Shown: positions 16,682-25,012 of the stretch, piece by piece
Layout: every line of letters begins with the position of its first letter
Numbering within the stretch: the first letter of the stretch is position 1
NCBI GenBank assembly: GCA_002306075.1
Contig: DBRW01000075.1
Coordinates: 1-54,084, forward strand
Reading direction: 5' to 3'
DNA: 54,084 nt
Origin: Synergistaceae bacterium UBA1358
Lineage (GTDB): Bacteria; Synergistota; Synergistia; Synergistales; Synergistaceae
The notes under the pieces: model-generated
Told to the model about the DNA's origin: nothing
What the model saw: the letters and a program-made list of their open reading frames with translations, nothing else
Database searches by the model: none
Program-made: the position numbers and the translations under genes

Positions 16682-17833
16682 TTATTTCGGTTCGACTTTC
16701 TGGAAGAACTTGGCCTTAAGGTCATCTCCGACCTTGAGGATTATTCCTGCCTTGTTGAGCGGGTTGTGATCCTTGGGATTGATCGTCAGCGTCGCATGGT
16801 TGAGCTTGAGTCCCTTTGTTGCTTCGAGAGCCTTAGCTATCGCGGGGCCTTCAGCCTTGCCTGCGCGCTTGATCGCGTCTACGAGCCAGTATGTCGCGTC
16901 ATATGCCATTGTTCCGTTTACGAATTCCTTACAGTCATCCTTGTAGACTTCCTTGTAGCGTGCAAAGATCGGTGACATGCCGGGATCTTCGAGGTATGTG
17001 TGGTTGACCCAGTAGGTACCCTTCATTGAGTCCCCGGCGATCTCGTTCATGAACTCGCCGTATCCGTCGCCGCCGATGATGGTGATGTCATTGAGTCCGA
17101 GTTCCCGGGCCTGTTTGATTATGAGGGCCATGTCCTTACCCATTCCCGGCAGGAAGAGGGCGTTTGCCCCGGAGCTCTTTACCTTCGTCAGCTGTGCACG
17201 GAAATCGACGTCTGTCTCACGGTAACCCTCATCGGCAACAACTTTGCCTTTAAGGGCTGTATAGCTTTTAACGAAGAATTCCCTGAGTCCCTGTGCATAG
17301 TCTGAACCTACGTTGTAAAGGATAGCTGCCTTGTCCTTCTTGAGGGTCGTCATTGCAAGTTCCGCAGCAAGAGCTCCCTGATAGGGGTCGGTGAAGCATA
17401 TACGGAAAGAGTAAGGGCGGACCTTTCCCTTGTTGTCGACTGTTACGAGCGGGTTGGTCCCTACTGTTGAGATCTGCGGGGTCTTGCCCTTGTCAACGAT
17501 GGGAGCGGTTGCGATGTTGATCCCGCTCGAGTTCGCTCCGATGATGGCTACGACCTTGTCGCTCTCTATCATACGGCGGACAGCGTTGACTGCGTCTTCG
17601 TTACGTGTCTTTGTATCATAAATGACAAGTTCGATAGGGCGGCCGAGAACTCCGCCCTTTGCGTTGACATCACCGACCACCATTTTGGCCATGTTTACTT
17701 CAGTGATTCCGTAAGCTGCGTAGTCGCCGGTGAGGGCTGCGAGATATCCGACTTTGATGGGATCGGCTGCGAGTGCCGCGCCTGCTGAACAAAGAATAAA
17801 AATGACTGCCATAACCGCAAGGATCTTCTTCAA
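16682..17833 (-). CDS. livK: Branched-chain amino acid ABC transporter substrate-binding protein (second cluster)
   Basis: This is the extracytoplasmic binding protein of the second liv importer, 383 residues with a clear signal peptide (MKKILAVMAVIFILCSAGA, cleavage near ALA-AD). The mature part begins DPIKVGYLAALTGDYAAYG and keeps family motifs such as NPLVTVDNKGKVRPYSFRIC. The start is TTG at 17833 with GGAGGTG at a seven-base spacing. It is preceded by a leader of about 150 bases and a strong promoter. It differs strongly from livK1, so the two systems probably take different amino acids (inference). Confidence 0.93.
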   Translation of the reverse strand: MKKILAVMAVIFILCSAGAALAADPIKVGYLAALTGDYAAYGITEVNMAKMVVGDVNAKGGVLGRPIELVIYDTKTRNEDAVNAVRRMIESDKVVAIIGANSSGINIATAPIVDKGKTPQISTVGTNPLVTVDNKGKVRPYSFRICFTDPYQGALAAELAMTTLKKDKAAILYNVGSDYAQGLREFFVKSYTALKGKVVADEGYRETDVDFRAQLTKVKSSGANALFLPGMGKDMALIIKQARELGLNDITIIGGDGYGEFMNEIAGDSMKGTYWVNHTYLEDPGMSPIFARYKEVYKDDCKEFVNGTMAYDATYWLVDAIKRAGKAEGPAIAKALEATKGLKLNHATLTINPKDHNPLNKAGIILKVGDDLKAKFFQKVEPK

Positions 17834-17986
17834 TATACTGCACCTCCAATAATATTGTGGAAATATTTCAGATACTTTCAGGACCGCTGTGTGATTCGGG
17901 AACCTAACTCCTGAGCCTCACCTCCAGTCAGCTGCACAGTAATAATACAAGAATGGAAAAAATACTAAGAAGGTCTCGTGTCTGCT
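17834..17986 (-). other. Long untranslated leader of livK2
   Basis: Read on the minus strand, the leader can fold with an outer CTGTG/CACAG helix that encloses a CTGA/TCAG helix and a GGTT-CCCG-AATC hairpin. A CCA..TTGG pairing lies next to the GGAGGTG ribosome site. It does not match any riboswitch class that I recognise. The rest of the 400-base gap up to dnaJ holds the promoter, the palindrome and the dnaJ terminator. Confidence 0.3.
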
Positions 17987-17992
17987 TCGATT

Positions 17993-18021
17993 ATTCTATA
18001 TTCCACGGTTGGATATGTAAA
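17993..18021 (-). promoter_or_regulatory. Promoter of the second liv cluster
   Basis: On the minus strand TTTACA (18016-18021), a 17-bp spacer and TAGAAT (17993-17998) give a strong sigma-70 match. Transcription would start near 17986, leaving a leader of about 150 bases ahead of livK2. Confidence 0.75.
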
Positions 18022-18035
18022 GAAAGAATAGTTTG

Positions 18036-18057
18036 TGAATTCAAAATTTTGAATTCA
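18036..18057. promoter_or_regulatory. Perfect 22-bp palindrome, candidate activator or repressor site
   Basis: The half-site TGAATTCAAAA is followed immediately by its exact reverse complement. The centre lies about 60 bp upstream of the predicted livK2 transcription start, the distance at which class I activators usually bind. The protein that binds it is not identifiable from this window. Confidence 0.6.
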
Positions 18058-18158
18058 TAGCTCAACGGGGTTTATTTTATGTTTTTAAGAAAAATACCAA
18101 ATAACTTTTTCTTCGTCTGTTTTAGGCCACATTACGATATTTCCTGCAGTTCAGCAAT

Positions 18159-18206
18159 AAGCCGGACCGGATATTTCTCCTTTCGGCGAAAAATCCGGTC
18201 CGGCTT
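18159..18206 (-). terminator. Stem-loop after dnaJ
   Basis: AAGCCGGACCGGAT and ATCCGGTCCGGCTT form a perfect 14-bp stem whose 20-base loop can extend it by TTTC/GAAA pairing. It lies about 26 bases past the dnaJ stop. The T run is weak on the minus strand and better on the plus strand, so it may work in both directions. Confidence 0.75.
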
Positions 18207-18232
18207 TTACATTCACATTTTCATGTCAATTT

Positions 18233-19369
18233 CTACCTTATTATCCTGTCGAAAAATCCCTCTTTGTTCTTTACCGGGACTTTCATCTCCTTCGCTATCT
18301 GTTCGAGGAGTTCCCGTTCTTTGGCTGACGGGTCTTTGCTGATGCCGACCCTGACCAGTATGTTCATATCCCCGTTGCCTTTGCCGCGCAGTCTCGGCAT
18401 GCCTCTTCCCTTGATGCGCAGCTTCGATCCGGGCTGAGTGCCGGCCGGGATATCAAGCGTTTCCGAGCCGTCAAAGGTCTCTATCTTTACTTCGCACCCC
18501 AGCACAGCCTGCGGGTACAGGATGTCTACCGAGGTGTGGAGATCATCGCCCTTGCGCTGGAACCTTCTGTCAGGCTTGACCTCTATCAGCAGGAAAAGAT
18601 CCCCTGAAGGGCCGCCGTTGACCCCGGCCTCTCCCTGGCTGGATACTCTCAGTCTTATCCCGGTATCTATACCGGCAGGTATCTTGACATCGACGGAATG
18701 CTTCCTTCTCACCCTGCCCTGGCCTCTGCATTCCCTGCACGTGGTCTTGATGACCTTGCCCTTGCCGTGGCATGTCGGACAGACGGTTATCTGTGCCATC
18801 TGTCCGAACGGCGTGCTGACCGTTTGCTGTACCTGTCCGCGCCCGCCGCACGTAGGACATGTCTCAGCGCTGGTGCCGGGTTCAGCTCCGCTGCCTCCGC
18901 AGCGGGGACATGATTCAAGGCGCTGGACCTCAATCTTCTTGGTAACCCCTCTGTATGCTTCTTCGAGAGTGATCTGCATCGTATATTCAAGGTCACTGCC
19001 TCTCCGTGGAGCGTTGGGATCGACGGACCTTCTCCCTGCTCCGCCGAATGCGCTCCCGAAAAGATCTCCGAAGAGGTCCCCGAAATCTGCCCCGCCAAAA
19101 CCACCGAAACCGCCGAAATCTGCTCCGCCCGGAGGCATGTCACCCACATAACCGAACTGGTCGTACTGAGCCCTTTTCTGCGGGTCACTCAGGACTTCAT
19201 TGGCTTCGTTTATCTCTTTGTACTTTCTCTCTGCCTCTGCATCTCCCGGATTCGCGTCAGGATGATATTTCCGAGTCAGCTTACGGTATGCTTTTTTTAT
19301 CTCGTCGGCCGAGGCTCCCCGTCCCACACCGAGTATTTCATAATAGTCCTTTTTGCCGGGAGCAGCCAT
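18233..19369 (-). CDS. dnaJ: Chaperone DnaJ
   Basis: This type I J-protein co-chaperone stimulates DnaK ATPase and delivers substrates. All domains are present in 378 residues: a J domain with HPD at 36-38, a Gly/Phe-rich linker (FGGFGGFGGADFGDLFGD), four CxxCxGxG zinc repeats (CPRCGGSG, CPTCGGRG, CPTCHGKG, CRECRGQG) and the C-terminal substrate-binding region (DLFLLIEVKPDRRFQRKGDDL). It starts 17 bases after dnaK and is the last gene of hrcA-grpE-dnaK-dnaJ. Confidence 0.97.
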   Translation of the reverse strand: MAAPGKKDYYEILGVGRGASADEIKKAYRKLTRKYHPDANPGDAEAERKYKEINEANEVLSDPQKRAQYDQFGYVGDMPPGGADFGGFGGFGGADFGDLFGDLFGSAFGGAGRRSVDPNAPRRGSDLEYTMQITLEEAYRGVTKKIEVQRLESCPRCGGSGAEPGTSAETCPTCGGRGQVQQTVSTPFGQMAQITVCPTCHGKGKVIKTTCRECRGQGRVRRKHSVDVKIPAGIDTGIRLRVSSQGEAGVNGGPSGDLFLLIEVKPDRRFQRKGDDLHTSVDILYPQAVLGCEVKIETFDGSETLDIPAGTQPGSKLRIKGRGMPRLRGKGNGDMNILVRVGISKDPSAKERELLEQIAKEMKVPVKNKEGFFDRIIR

Positions 19370-19386
19370 CCGCGCCTCACCTCACG

Positions 19387-21225
19387 TTATTGGTTGTCTT
19401 CTTCGTGGAATTCCGCATCTACGGTGGTTCCGCCGTTTGAGTCTCCGTTGTAGTTATTTGTCTCTGCACCGGCAGCATTGCTCTGTGCCGAATGTGCCTT
19501 TGCATATGCTTTCTGTGAGATGGGGTGCATGGCGTTCATAAGTTCGTCGACCGCGGCCTTGATCGCCGATGCATCTTCGCTTGTCAGAAGATCTCTCAGG
19601 GCCTTGATCTTTTCTTCAACTGCGGCCCTTTCCTCCGGTGTTGCGTCGTTGCCGAGTTCCTTCAACGCTTTTTCGGCGTTGTACGCCGCACTGTCGCCCT
19701 CGTTCCTGGCCTCGACAAGTTCTTTCTTCTTCCTGTCCTCATCCTCGTTCATTTCGGCTTCGCGGCGCATCCTTTCTATCTCTGCCTCAGACAGTCTCGA
19801 TGACTGGATCGTTATGTTCTGGGCCTTGCCTGTTGCCTTGTCTTTGGCTGTAACGTTGACGATGCCGTTCGCATCTATGTCGAAAGTTACCTCTATCTGA
19901 GGGATCCCCCTCGGTGCCGGCGCTATGCCGTCAAGGAAGAACCTTCCGAGTGAAACGTTGTCTGCTGCCATAGCCCTTTCGCCCTGGAGGACGTGTATCT
20001 CGACCTGCGGCTGGTTGTCTGCCGCAGTAGTGAAGATCTGGCTTTTTGAGACAGGTATCGCGCTGTTCTTCTCTATTATCTTGGTAAATACTCCGCCGAG
20101 GGTCTCGAGACCGAGAGAGAGCGGCGTAACGTCTACCAGGACTATCCCTTTATGTTCTCCCGAGAGGATCGCTCCCTGGATCGCAGCTCCCACTGCAACG
20201 CATTCGTCTGGGTTTATCCCTTTTGTAGGTTCCTTGCCCATAAGCTCTTTTACTTTGCGCTGGACCATCGGCATACGCGTGGATCCTCCGACGAGAAGTA
20301 TCTTGTCTATATCTGAGGGCTGCAGGCCTGCATCCTTCAGCGCCGTCCGCACGGGCTGGACCGTCCTGTCAAGAAGGTCCCTTGTCAGTTCCTCGAACTT
20401 TGCCCTCGTGAGCGTCATTTCAAGGTGTTTCGGGCCGTTCTGGTCGGCTGTGATGAAGGGCAGCGATATCGATGTCTCCGCCATCGAAGAGAGCTCTATC
20501 TTTGCCTTTTCGGCAGCCTCGCGAAGACGCTGAGCCGCCATTTTGTCCTTCCTCAGGTCCACTCCGTCCGTCTTTTTGAATTCGTCCGCCATCCAGTTGA
20601 CTACCTTGGCATCCCAGTCGTCTCCGCCCAGCATGTTGTCTCCGGAGGTCGAAAGGACTTCAAAAACACCTTCGCCGACATCGAGGATGGATACGTCAAA
20701 AGTTCCTCCTCCAAGGTCAAAGACCATTATCTTGTGGTCTCCTTCCTTGTCCACTCCGTAAGCGAGGCACGCGGCTGTCGGTTCGTTAATGACCCTGAGC
20801 ACCTCGAGTCCGGCAATGGTGCCGGCATCCTTGGTTGCCTGCCTCTGGGCATCTGTAAAGTATGCGGGGCACGTGATGACCGCTTTGGTCACAGTAGTCC
20901 CCAGATATTCTTCCGCATCCCTCTTCAGCTTCTGGAGGATCATGGACGAGATCTGCTGGGGAGTGTACTTCTGTCCGTCAATAGTTACCTTGTAGTCGCT
21001 ACCCATATGTCTCTTTATTGAAATAATGGTCCGATCCGGGTTTACTATTGCCTGCCTCTTTGCGAGCTGGCCTACAAGCCTCTCGTTCCCGTCTTTGCTG
21101 AACGCGACTACAGAAGGCGTTGTCCTGCCTCCCTCCGGATTGGGGATGACTGTGACATTGTCCCCCTCTTTTACCGCTACACAGCTGTTGGTCGTACCAA
21201 GGTCTATCCCGATTATTTTTTCCAT
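19387..21225 (-). CDS. dnaK: Chaperone protein DnaK (Hsp70)
   Basis: This is an ATP-dependent Hsp70 chaperone of 612 residues. The nucleotide-binding domain opens with IIGIDLGTTNSCVAV and contains the VFDLGGGTFDVSIL phosphate motif and LLVGGSTRMPMVQ. The substrate-binding domain follows, and the C-terminus is a glutamine/asparagine-rich tail ending with acidic EFHEEDNQ. The ribosome site AAGGTGG precedes ATG at 21225. It lies between grpE and dnaJ under CIRCE/HrcA control. Confidence 0.98.
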   Translation of the reverse strand: MEKIIGIDLGTTNSCVAVKEGDNVTVIPNPEGGRTTPSVVAFSKDGNERLVGQLAKRQAIVNPDRTIISIKRHMGSDYKVTIDGQKYTPQQISSMILQKLKRDAEEYLGTTVTKAVITCPAYFTDAQRQATKDAGTIAGLEVLRVINEPTAACLAYGVDKEGDHKIMVFDLGGGTFDVSILDVGEGVFEVLSTSGDNMLGGDDWDAKVVNWMADEFKKTDGVDLRKDKMAAQRLREAAEKAKIELSSMAETSISLPFITADQNGPKHLEMTLTRAKFEELTRDLLDRTVQPVRTALKDAGLQPSDIDKILLVGGSTRMPMVQRKVKELMGKEPTKGINPDECVAVGAAIQGAILSGEHKGIVLVDVTPLSLGLETLGGVFTKIIEKNSAIPVSKSQIFTTAADNQPQVEIHVLQGERAMAADNVSLGRFFLDGIAPAPRGIPQIEVTFDIDANGIVNVTAKDKATGKAQNITIQSSRLSEAEIERMRREAEMNEDEDRKKKELVEARNEGDSAAYNAEKALKELGNDATPEERAAVEEKIKALRDLLTSEDASAIKAAVDELMNAMHPISQKAYAKAHSAQSNAAGAETNNYNGDSNGGTTVDAEFHEEDNQ

Positions 21226-21256
21226 AACTCATTCCACCTTTTGAATTAAATATGTA

Positions 21257-21874
21257 TTATCCGTTTTCCTGTTCTTTTGTTTTATCGAGCGCCTCTTCGG
21301 TGTATTTTCCGACTCTCACCTGAGGCGTTCTTATGATGCGTCCGGCGAGTTTGTATCCCTTTCTCAGCGTACCGATAATGCACCCGTCTTTGGACTCATC
21401 GTCTACAGGTTCTATCGATACAGCTTCATGCATCGACGGATCAAAGTCGCCTTCCGTTTCTATCCTCTCAAGGCCCAGATTTTCCAGCGCCTTGTAGAAC
21501 TGCTTAGTTACCATTGTTATGCCCTTGTAGAGATTGCTCTCTTCATCTTTTATGGCACAGCAGACCCTCTCGAGATTCTCAAAGACCGGGAGCAATTCCT
21601 CTACAGACTTTTCGGCTGCAAGTTTGCAGTTTTTTTCCCTGTCCCTCTCTACCCTGGTCCTGAGGTTGTAGTAATCTGCCCTTGCCCTTGCAGCTTCTTC
21701 AGTCAGAGCTTTGATCTCCTTCTTCATTTCCTCTATAGTCTCCGCCAGCTTTGCCGGATCATTGCCGTCGGTACCTGCCGCTCCGTTCGCCTTCTGTTCT
21801 TCGGGAGGCATGGTATCTGCGGCCATTTTCTCATTAAGCGGGGGCTCCGTGTTATCCTTGTTGATCCTTCTCAT
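21257..21874 (-). CDS. grpE: Nucleotide exchange factor GrpE
   Basis: GrpE releases ADP from DnaK. The product has an acidic, disordered N-terminus, a long coiled coil (about residues 45-100; ETIEEMKKEIKALTEEAARARADYYN) and the C-terminal beta domain with the signature GFDPSMHEAV-like stretch (EGDFDPSMHEAVSIE) and VGKYTEEA at the end. The frame is open to a TTG at 21904, but ATG at 21874 directly follows the hrcA stop and has GAGGAGG upstream. That gives 205 residues. Confidence 0.95.
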   Translation of the reverse strand: MRRINKDNTEPPLNEKMAADTMPPEEQKANGAAGTDGNDPAKLAETIEEMKKEIKALTEEAARARADYYNLRTRVERDREKNCKLAAEKSVEELLPVFENLERVCCAIKDEESNLYKGITMVTKQFYKALENLGLERIETEGDFDPSMHEAVSIEPVDDESKDGCIIGTLRKGYKLAGRIIRTPQVRVGKYTEEALDKTKEQENG

Positions 21875-21875
21875 C

Positions 21876-22904
21876 TTATTTTTTGACCTCCTCTTCGGCT
21901 CCAAGATCCATGGTCCGAAGTACTTTATCTATCGTCGTGATGACTTTTTCGTAGTCCATCCTCTCAGGACCGACAACACCGATCATCGCCATCTGCCCGT
22001 TGCATACAGTGGAGGCAGCGACCAGCGCTGATTTTTTCATCGCAGGAGCTTCGTTTTCTTCTCCTATGACAACATTTATACCTTCAACAGAACAGCTCTT
22101 TACCAGTTCTGCCATTCCCTCTTCCTGCTCAAGGAATTCATAGAGCGCCTGGATGCGCCCCAGATCCTGAAAATCGGGGAGGTTGAGCATGTGGCTCATG
22201 GATCCTGTGAATACTTTCATCGAGGGAGAGACCATTATCCCCTCCAGCTCACGGAGAGCTGCGGCACAGGCGGACCTGTAATCCCTGAGCTCCTGCATTA
22301 TGTACTCTTTTATGGAGTTCTTGATCTCGGTCCATTCGCACCCGGCAAAGACATTTATCCTTCTCGAAAGCTCGTCCAGGTACTCCTGAGTCATGTCCCA
22401 CGGCAGGTTTATGACCTTCTGGTGCACAAGCCCGCCCTGAAGTACCACGAGGAGAAGTACGTTCCTCTCTCCCAGTCTTACGAAATCGACCCTTTGGAAC
22501 CTGACTTTGTCAAGGGGAGTCACAGCAGCAACGCCCACGTAGTTGGACATTTTGCTTAGTATATCCGACGCAAGTTCAAGAGCACCCTCAAGACCTCTCT
22601 GATGCTCTCCTAGCCTCATAATCCATTCCTTGCTGTACAGGGAAGGGTCCACCCTCTGCAGGACGGAGTCCACATACAGCCTGTACCCCAATGTCGTGGG
22701 TATCCTTCCGGACGAGGTGTGCGTCTGTTTCAGAAATCCCATTTCCTCAAGGTCGGACATCTCGTTTCTGATCGTCGCAGAGCTGTGACCTGTCAGATAA
22801 CGCTTGGAAACAGTGCGGGAACCGACGCTTTCACCGCTTCTTATGTATTCATAGACAACGGAAAGTACGATTTCCAACTGTCTCTCTGTTAGCAAAGGTA
22901 TCAC
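21876..22904 (-). CDS. hrcA: Heat-inducible transcription repressor HrcA
   Basis: HrcA represses class I heat-shock genes by binding CIRCE. An N-terminal winged helix is visible (LTERQLEIVLSVVYEYIRSGESVGS, then SSATIRNEMSDLEEMGFLKQTHTSSGRIPT), followed by the GAF-like HrcA domain. The frame extends to GTG at 22922, but that codon lies inside the CIRCE element. GTG at 22904, with AAGG just upstream, starts only four residues before the conserved LTERQ and is my choice (342 residues). It is the first gene of its own operon and so autoregulated. Confidence 0.95.
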   Translation of the reverse strand: MIPLLTERQLEIVLSVVYEYIRSGESVGSRTVSKRYLTGHSSATIRNEMSDLEEMGFLKQTHTSSGRIPTTLGYRLYVDSVLQRVDPSLYSKEWIMRLGEHQRGLEGALELASDILSKMSNYVGVAAVTPLDKVRFQRVDFVRLGERNVLLLVVLQGGLVHQKVINLPWDMTQEYLDELSRRINVFAGCEWTEIKNSIKEYIMQELRDYRSACAAALRELEGIMVSPSMKVFTGSMSHMLNLPDFQDLGRIQALYEFLEQEEGMAELVKSCSVEGINVVIGEENEAPAMKKSALVAASTVCNGQMAMIGVVGPERMDYEKVITTIDKVLRTMDLGAEEEVKK

Positions 22905-22915
22905 TTCCTGCCTTG

Positions 22916-22942
22916 TTAGCACTCACGCACTACGAGTGCTAA
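22916..22942. promoter_or_regulatory. CIRCE operator
   Basis: A perfect CIRCE is present: TTAGCACTC, nine bases, GAGTGCTAA. It lies between the promoter and the hrcA start codon and is the binding site of HrcA. Confidence 0.98.
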
Positions 22943-22960
22943 TTCAATTCCAATGGGACA

Positions 22961-22989
22961 AGAATAACAGCGCTTCGCACAAATGTCAA
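22961..22989 (-). promoter_or_regulatory. Promoter of hrcA-grpE-dnaK-dnaJ
   Basis: On the minus strand a consensus TTGACA (22984-22989), a 17-bp spacer and TATTCT (22961-22966) precede CIRCE. This is a vegetative sigma-70-type promoter controlled by repression. Confidence 0.9.
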
Positions 22990-23068
22990 GACAGGTCAGA
23001 TTATTTTATCGTAGTTTTTACCTATTGATCCGGCTCCTATATTTTTAAAGAAGCTTCTGTCGATAATG

Positions 23069-23074
23069 TATAAT
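23069..23074 (+). promoter_or_regulatory. Candidate -10 box for the histidine phosphatase/folate operon
   Basis: A perfect TATAAT lies 64 bases before the start codon; the possible -35 (TTAAAG, 18 bp upstream) is poor. A short ATGACC-TGCC-GGTCAT inverted repeat follows it. Confidence 0.4.
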
Positions 23075-23137
23075 AAACCCCGGATGACCTGCCGGTCATA
23101 TTCGAATCTGTCTCTTTGACAAAAAACAGAGGTAAGT

Positions 23138-23779
23138 ATGACAAAGACCTCAATTTATCTGATAAGGCACGGTGAATGTGCCGGAAACAAGGAAAACAGG
23201 GTCAGGGGAAGGGTAGACTTCCCGCTCAATGAGAACGGTATGGCCCAGGCGGAAGCGCTAGCCCTCGCGATGATGGACAAGGGGCTGGCACATGTCTATT
23301 CAAGCCCGCTCAAAAGGGCTTTGACTACAGCAGAGACGATAAGCAGGGTCTGCGGATGCGGATTGTCTTCCGATGATTCATTCTCAAACATCAGGCTCGA
23401 TCCATGGCAAGGCCGCCTCAAGAGCGAGATCGCGGCGAGCGAACCCGAACTCTGGAATACCTGGATAAGCGATCCGGAAAGCCTCGTCCTTGACGGAGCG
23501 GAGACTCTTGATCAGGTAATGGAACGTTCCCTCGCCGGCCTCCAAAGGCTTATGGAGAAACACAAGGGGGAGACCTTTGCGGTGGTTTCGCACAGGGGCG
23601 TCCTCAAACCTATGCTTTCGGGGGCGCTTGGGATCGCAAAGCCAAGATTCTGGAGGCTGCACATGGATACCGGATCCTACAGCCTGCTGACTCATGACGA
23701 CGTTCATGGCTTCTGCCTCATGGGGCTCAATTATTCCGAGCACCTGAAAAACCTCCCCCTGGTGCAGGAATTCGAGTAG
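23138..23779 (+). CDS. Histidine phosphatase family protein (phosphoglycerate mutase-like)
   Basis: The catalytic RHGE motif (YLIRHGECAGN) is near residue 10, LNENGMAQAEALA and YSSPLKRALTTAE follow, and the second histidine is in VVSHRGVLKPML. The 213-residue size fits the cofactor-dependent phosphatase branch (alpha-ribazole phosphatase, PhoE- and GpmB-like) rather than glycolytic mutase. It is the first gene of a plus-strand unit with folP, folK and an unknown membrane protein, so a phosphatase step in folate precursor or cofactor metabolism is possible but unproven. Confidence 0.82.
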   Translation: MTKTSIYLIRHGECAGNKENRVRGRVDFPLNENGMAQAEALALAMMDKGLAHVYSSPLKRALTTAETISRVCGCGLSSDDSFSNIRLDPWQGRLKSEIAASEPELWNTWISDPESLVLDGAETLDQVMERSLAGLQRLMEKHKGETFAVVSHRGVLKPMLSGALGIAKPRFWRLHMDTGSYSLLTHDDVHGFCLMGLNYSEHLKNLPLVQEFE

Positions 23780-23791
23780 AAGGGACAAGAG

Positions 23792-25012
23792 ATGACCGCA
23801 TACGAGATCAAGTTCAGAGACGCAAGGGAACTGGCCGAAGCACTGAAGGCCCTCGGGGCAGACATGAGGAGCCTTCCCTTCTTTGACAACAGACGCGAGA
23901 TAAAGTCTGTCTATATTACAAATGTAGATGTCAGGGCAGCCAATGTCATCAAGCAGGAAATGCTTTCGAGGGGAGGAGATGCAGCCGTTCATGCACATGC
24001 AGTCGACTGCGGTGTGACCGAAAGCGACGTCATACTGTTCGGTACGGTCAAACAGATCTCTTTCCTCGCCGACAAACTTGAGACGATGCCGTGGTGGGGA
24101 TTTCCCGACACAGTAAAAATGCTGCGGGAAGTGCTTGCCTCTTTTTCAAAAAAATCAGCGACGGTCGATCTTCCTTCCGGCGGTTCTCTGACCTTTGGGG
24201 ACAGGACGCTCCTAATGAGCATCATCAACCTGAGCGACGACTCTTTTCACAGCGAAAGCAGGACCTACGGAAATGTCGACGCCGCCGTTGCGCGTGCAGT
24301 CGCGCATGCCGGGGCCGGAGCCGATATCCTTGACCTTGGGGCCGAATCGACAAGGCCAGGGGCCGCAAGGATATCAGAAAGCGAAGAGATAGGCCGGACG
24401 GTGCCGGCGATCAGAGAGATCCGCAAGGTCCTCCCATCGATCCCGATATCTGTCGATACGACCAGGGAAAAGGTCGCAAGGGCTGCGTTGGAAGCAGGTG
24501 CGGATATTATCAACGACATTTCGGGGCTCACGTTCGAACCGGGGATAGCCAAGGCCGCGGCAGATCATGATGCGATGCTGGTGATAATGCACATGAGGGG
24601 AACTCCGGAGACTATGGGGTCAATGTGCGCCTACAGCAACATCCTGAAGGAGATCAATGATTTCTTCGAAGAAAAGATCGAAACTGCTATTTCTTCAGGG
24701 GTCGACCGGACAAAAATAATACTCGATCCGGGGATAGGTTTTGCAAAGGGCTACAACCAGAATCTATTTCTGCTGAGACACCTGGAGTCCTTCAGGATAC
24801 ACTCGAGACCGATACTGGTAGGTGCTTCCAGAAAGGGATCTGTCGGCAAAGCCACCGACAGTCCCGATACCGCAGAAAGACTCGAAGGAACGCTTGCCGT
24901 CTCTGTCTTATGTGCCTGGGCAGGGGTCGACATTATAAGAGTACATGACACAAAGGAGAACAAAAAAGCCATAATGATGGCCGAAGCGATAAGGAGCGCA
25001 GATTATGTCTGA
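23792..25012 (+). CDS. folP: Dihydropteroate synthase with N-terminal extension
   Basis: FolP joins p-aminobenzoate to hydroxymethyl-dihydropterin pyrophosphate in folate synthesis. The catalytic part occupies about residues 130-406 and shows DLGAESTRPGA, ISVDTTREKVA, INDISGL, MHMRGTPETM, LDPGIGFAKGYNQN, GASRKGSVG and the terminal RVHDTKE. About 130 residues precede it (ITNVDVRAANVIKQEML and so on), as seen in some anaerobes and methanogen-like forms. The first loop reads NLSDDSF where most enzymes have N(V/I)TPDSF. folK overlaps the end by eight bases. Confidence 0.92.
   Translation: MTAYEIKFRDARELAEALKALGADMRSLPFFDNRREIKSVYITNVDVRAANVIKQEMLSRGGDAAVHAHAVDCGVTESDVILFGTVKQISFLADKLETMPWWGFPDTVKMLREVLASFSKKSATVDLPSGGSLTFGDRTLLMSIINLSDDSFHSESRTYGNVDAAVARAVAHAGAGADILDLGAESTRPGAARISESEEIGRTVPAIREIRKVLPSIPISVDTTREKVARAALEAGADIINDISGLTFEPGIAKAAADHDAMLVIMHMRGTPETMGSMCAYSNILKEINDFFEEKIETAISSGVDRTKIILDPGIGFAKGYNQNLFLLRHLESFRIHSRPILVGASRKGSVGKATDSPDTAERLEGTLAVSVLCAWAGVDIIRVHDTKENKKAIMMAEAIRSADYV

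Noticed and set aside
18438..21021. Long plus-strand frames opposite dnaJ and dnaK
   Set aside because: Antisense shadows rich in Ser, Arg and Pro with no recognisable motif; the minus-strand genes are certain.
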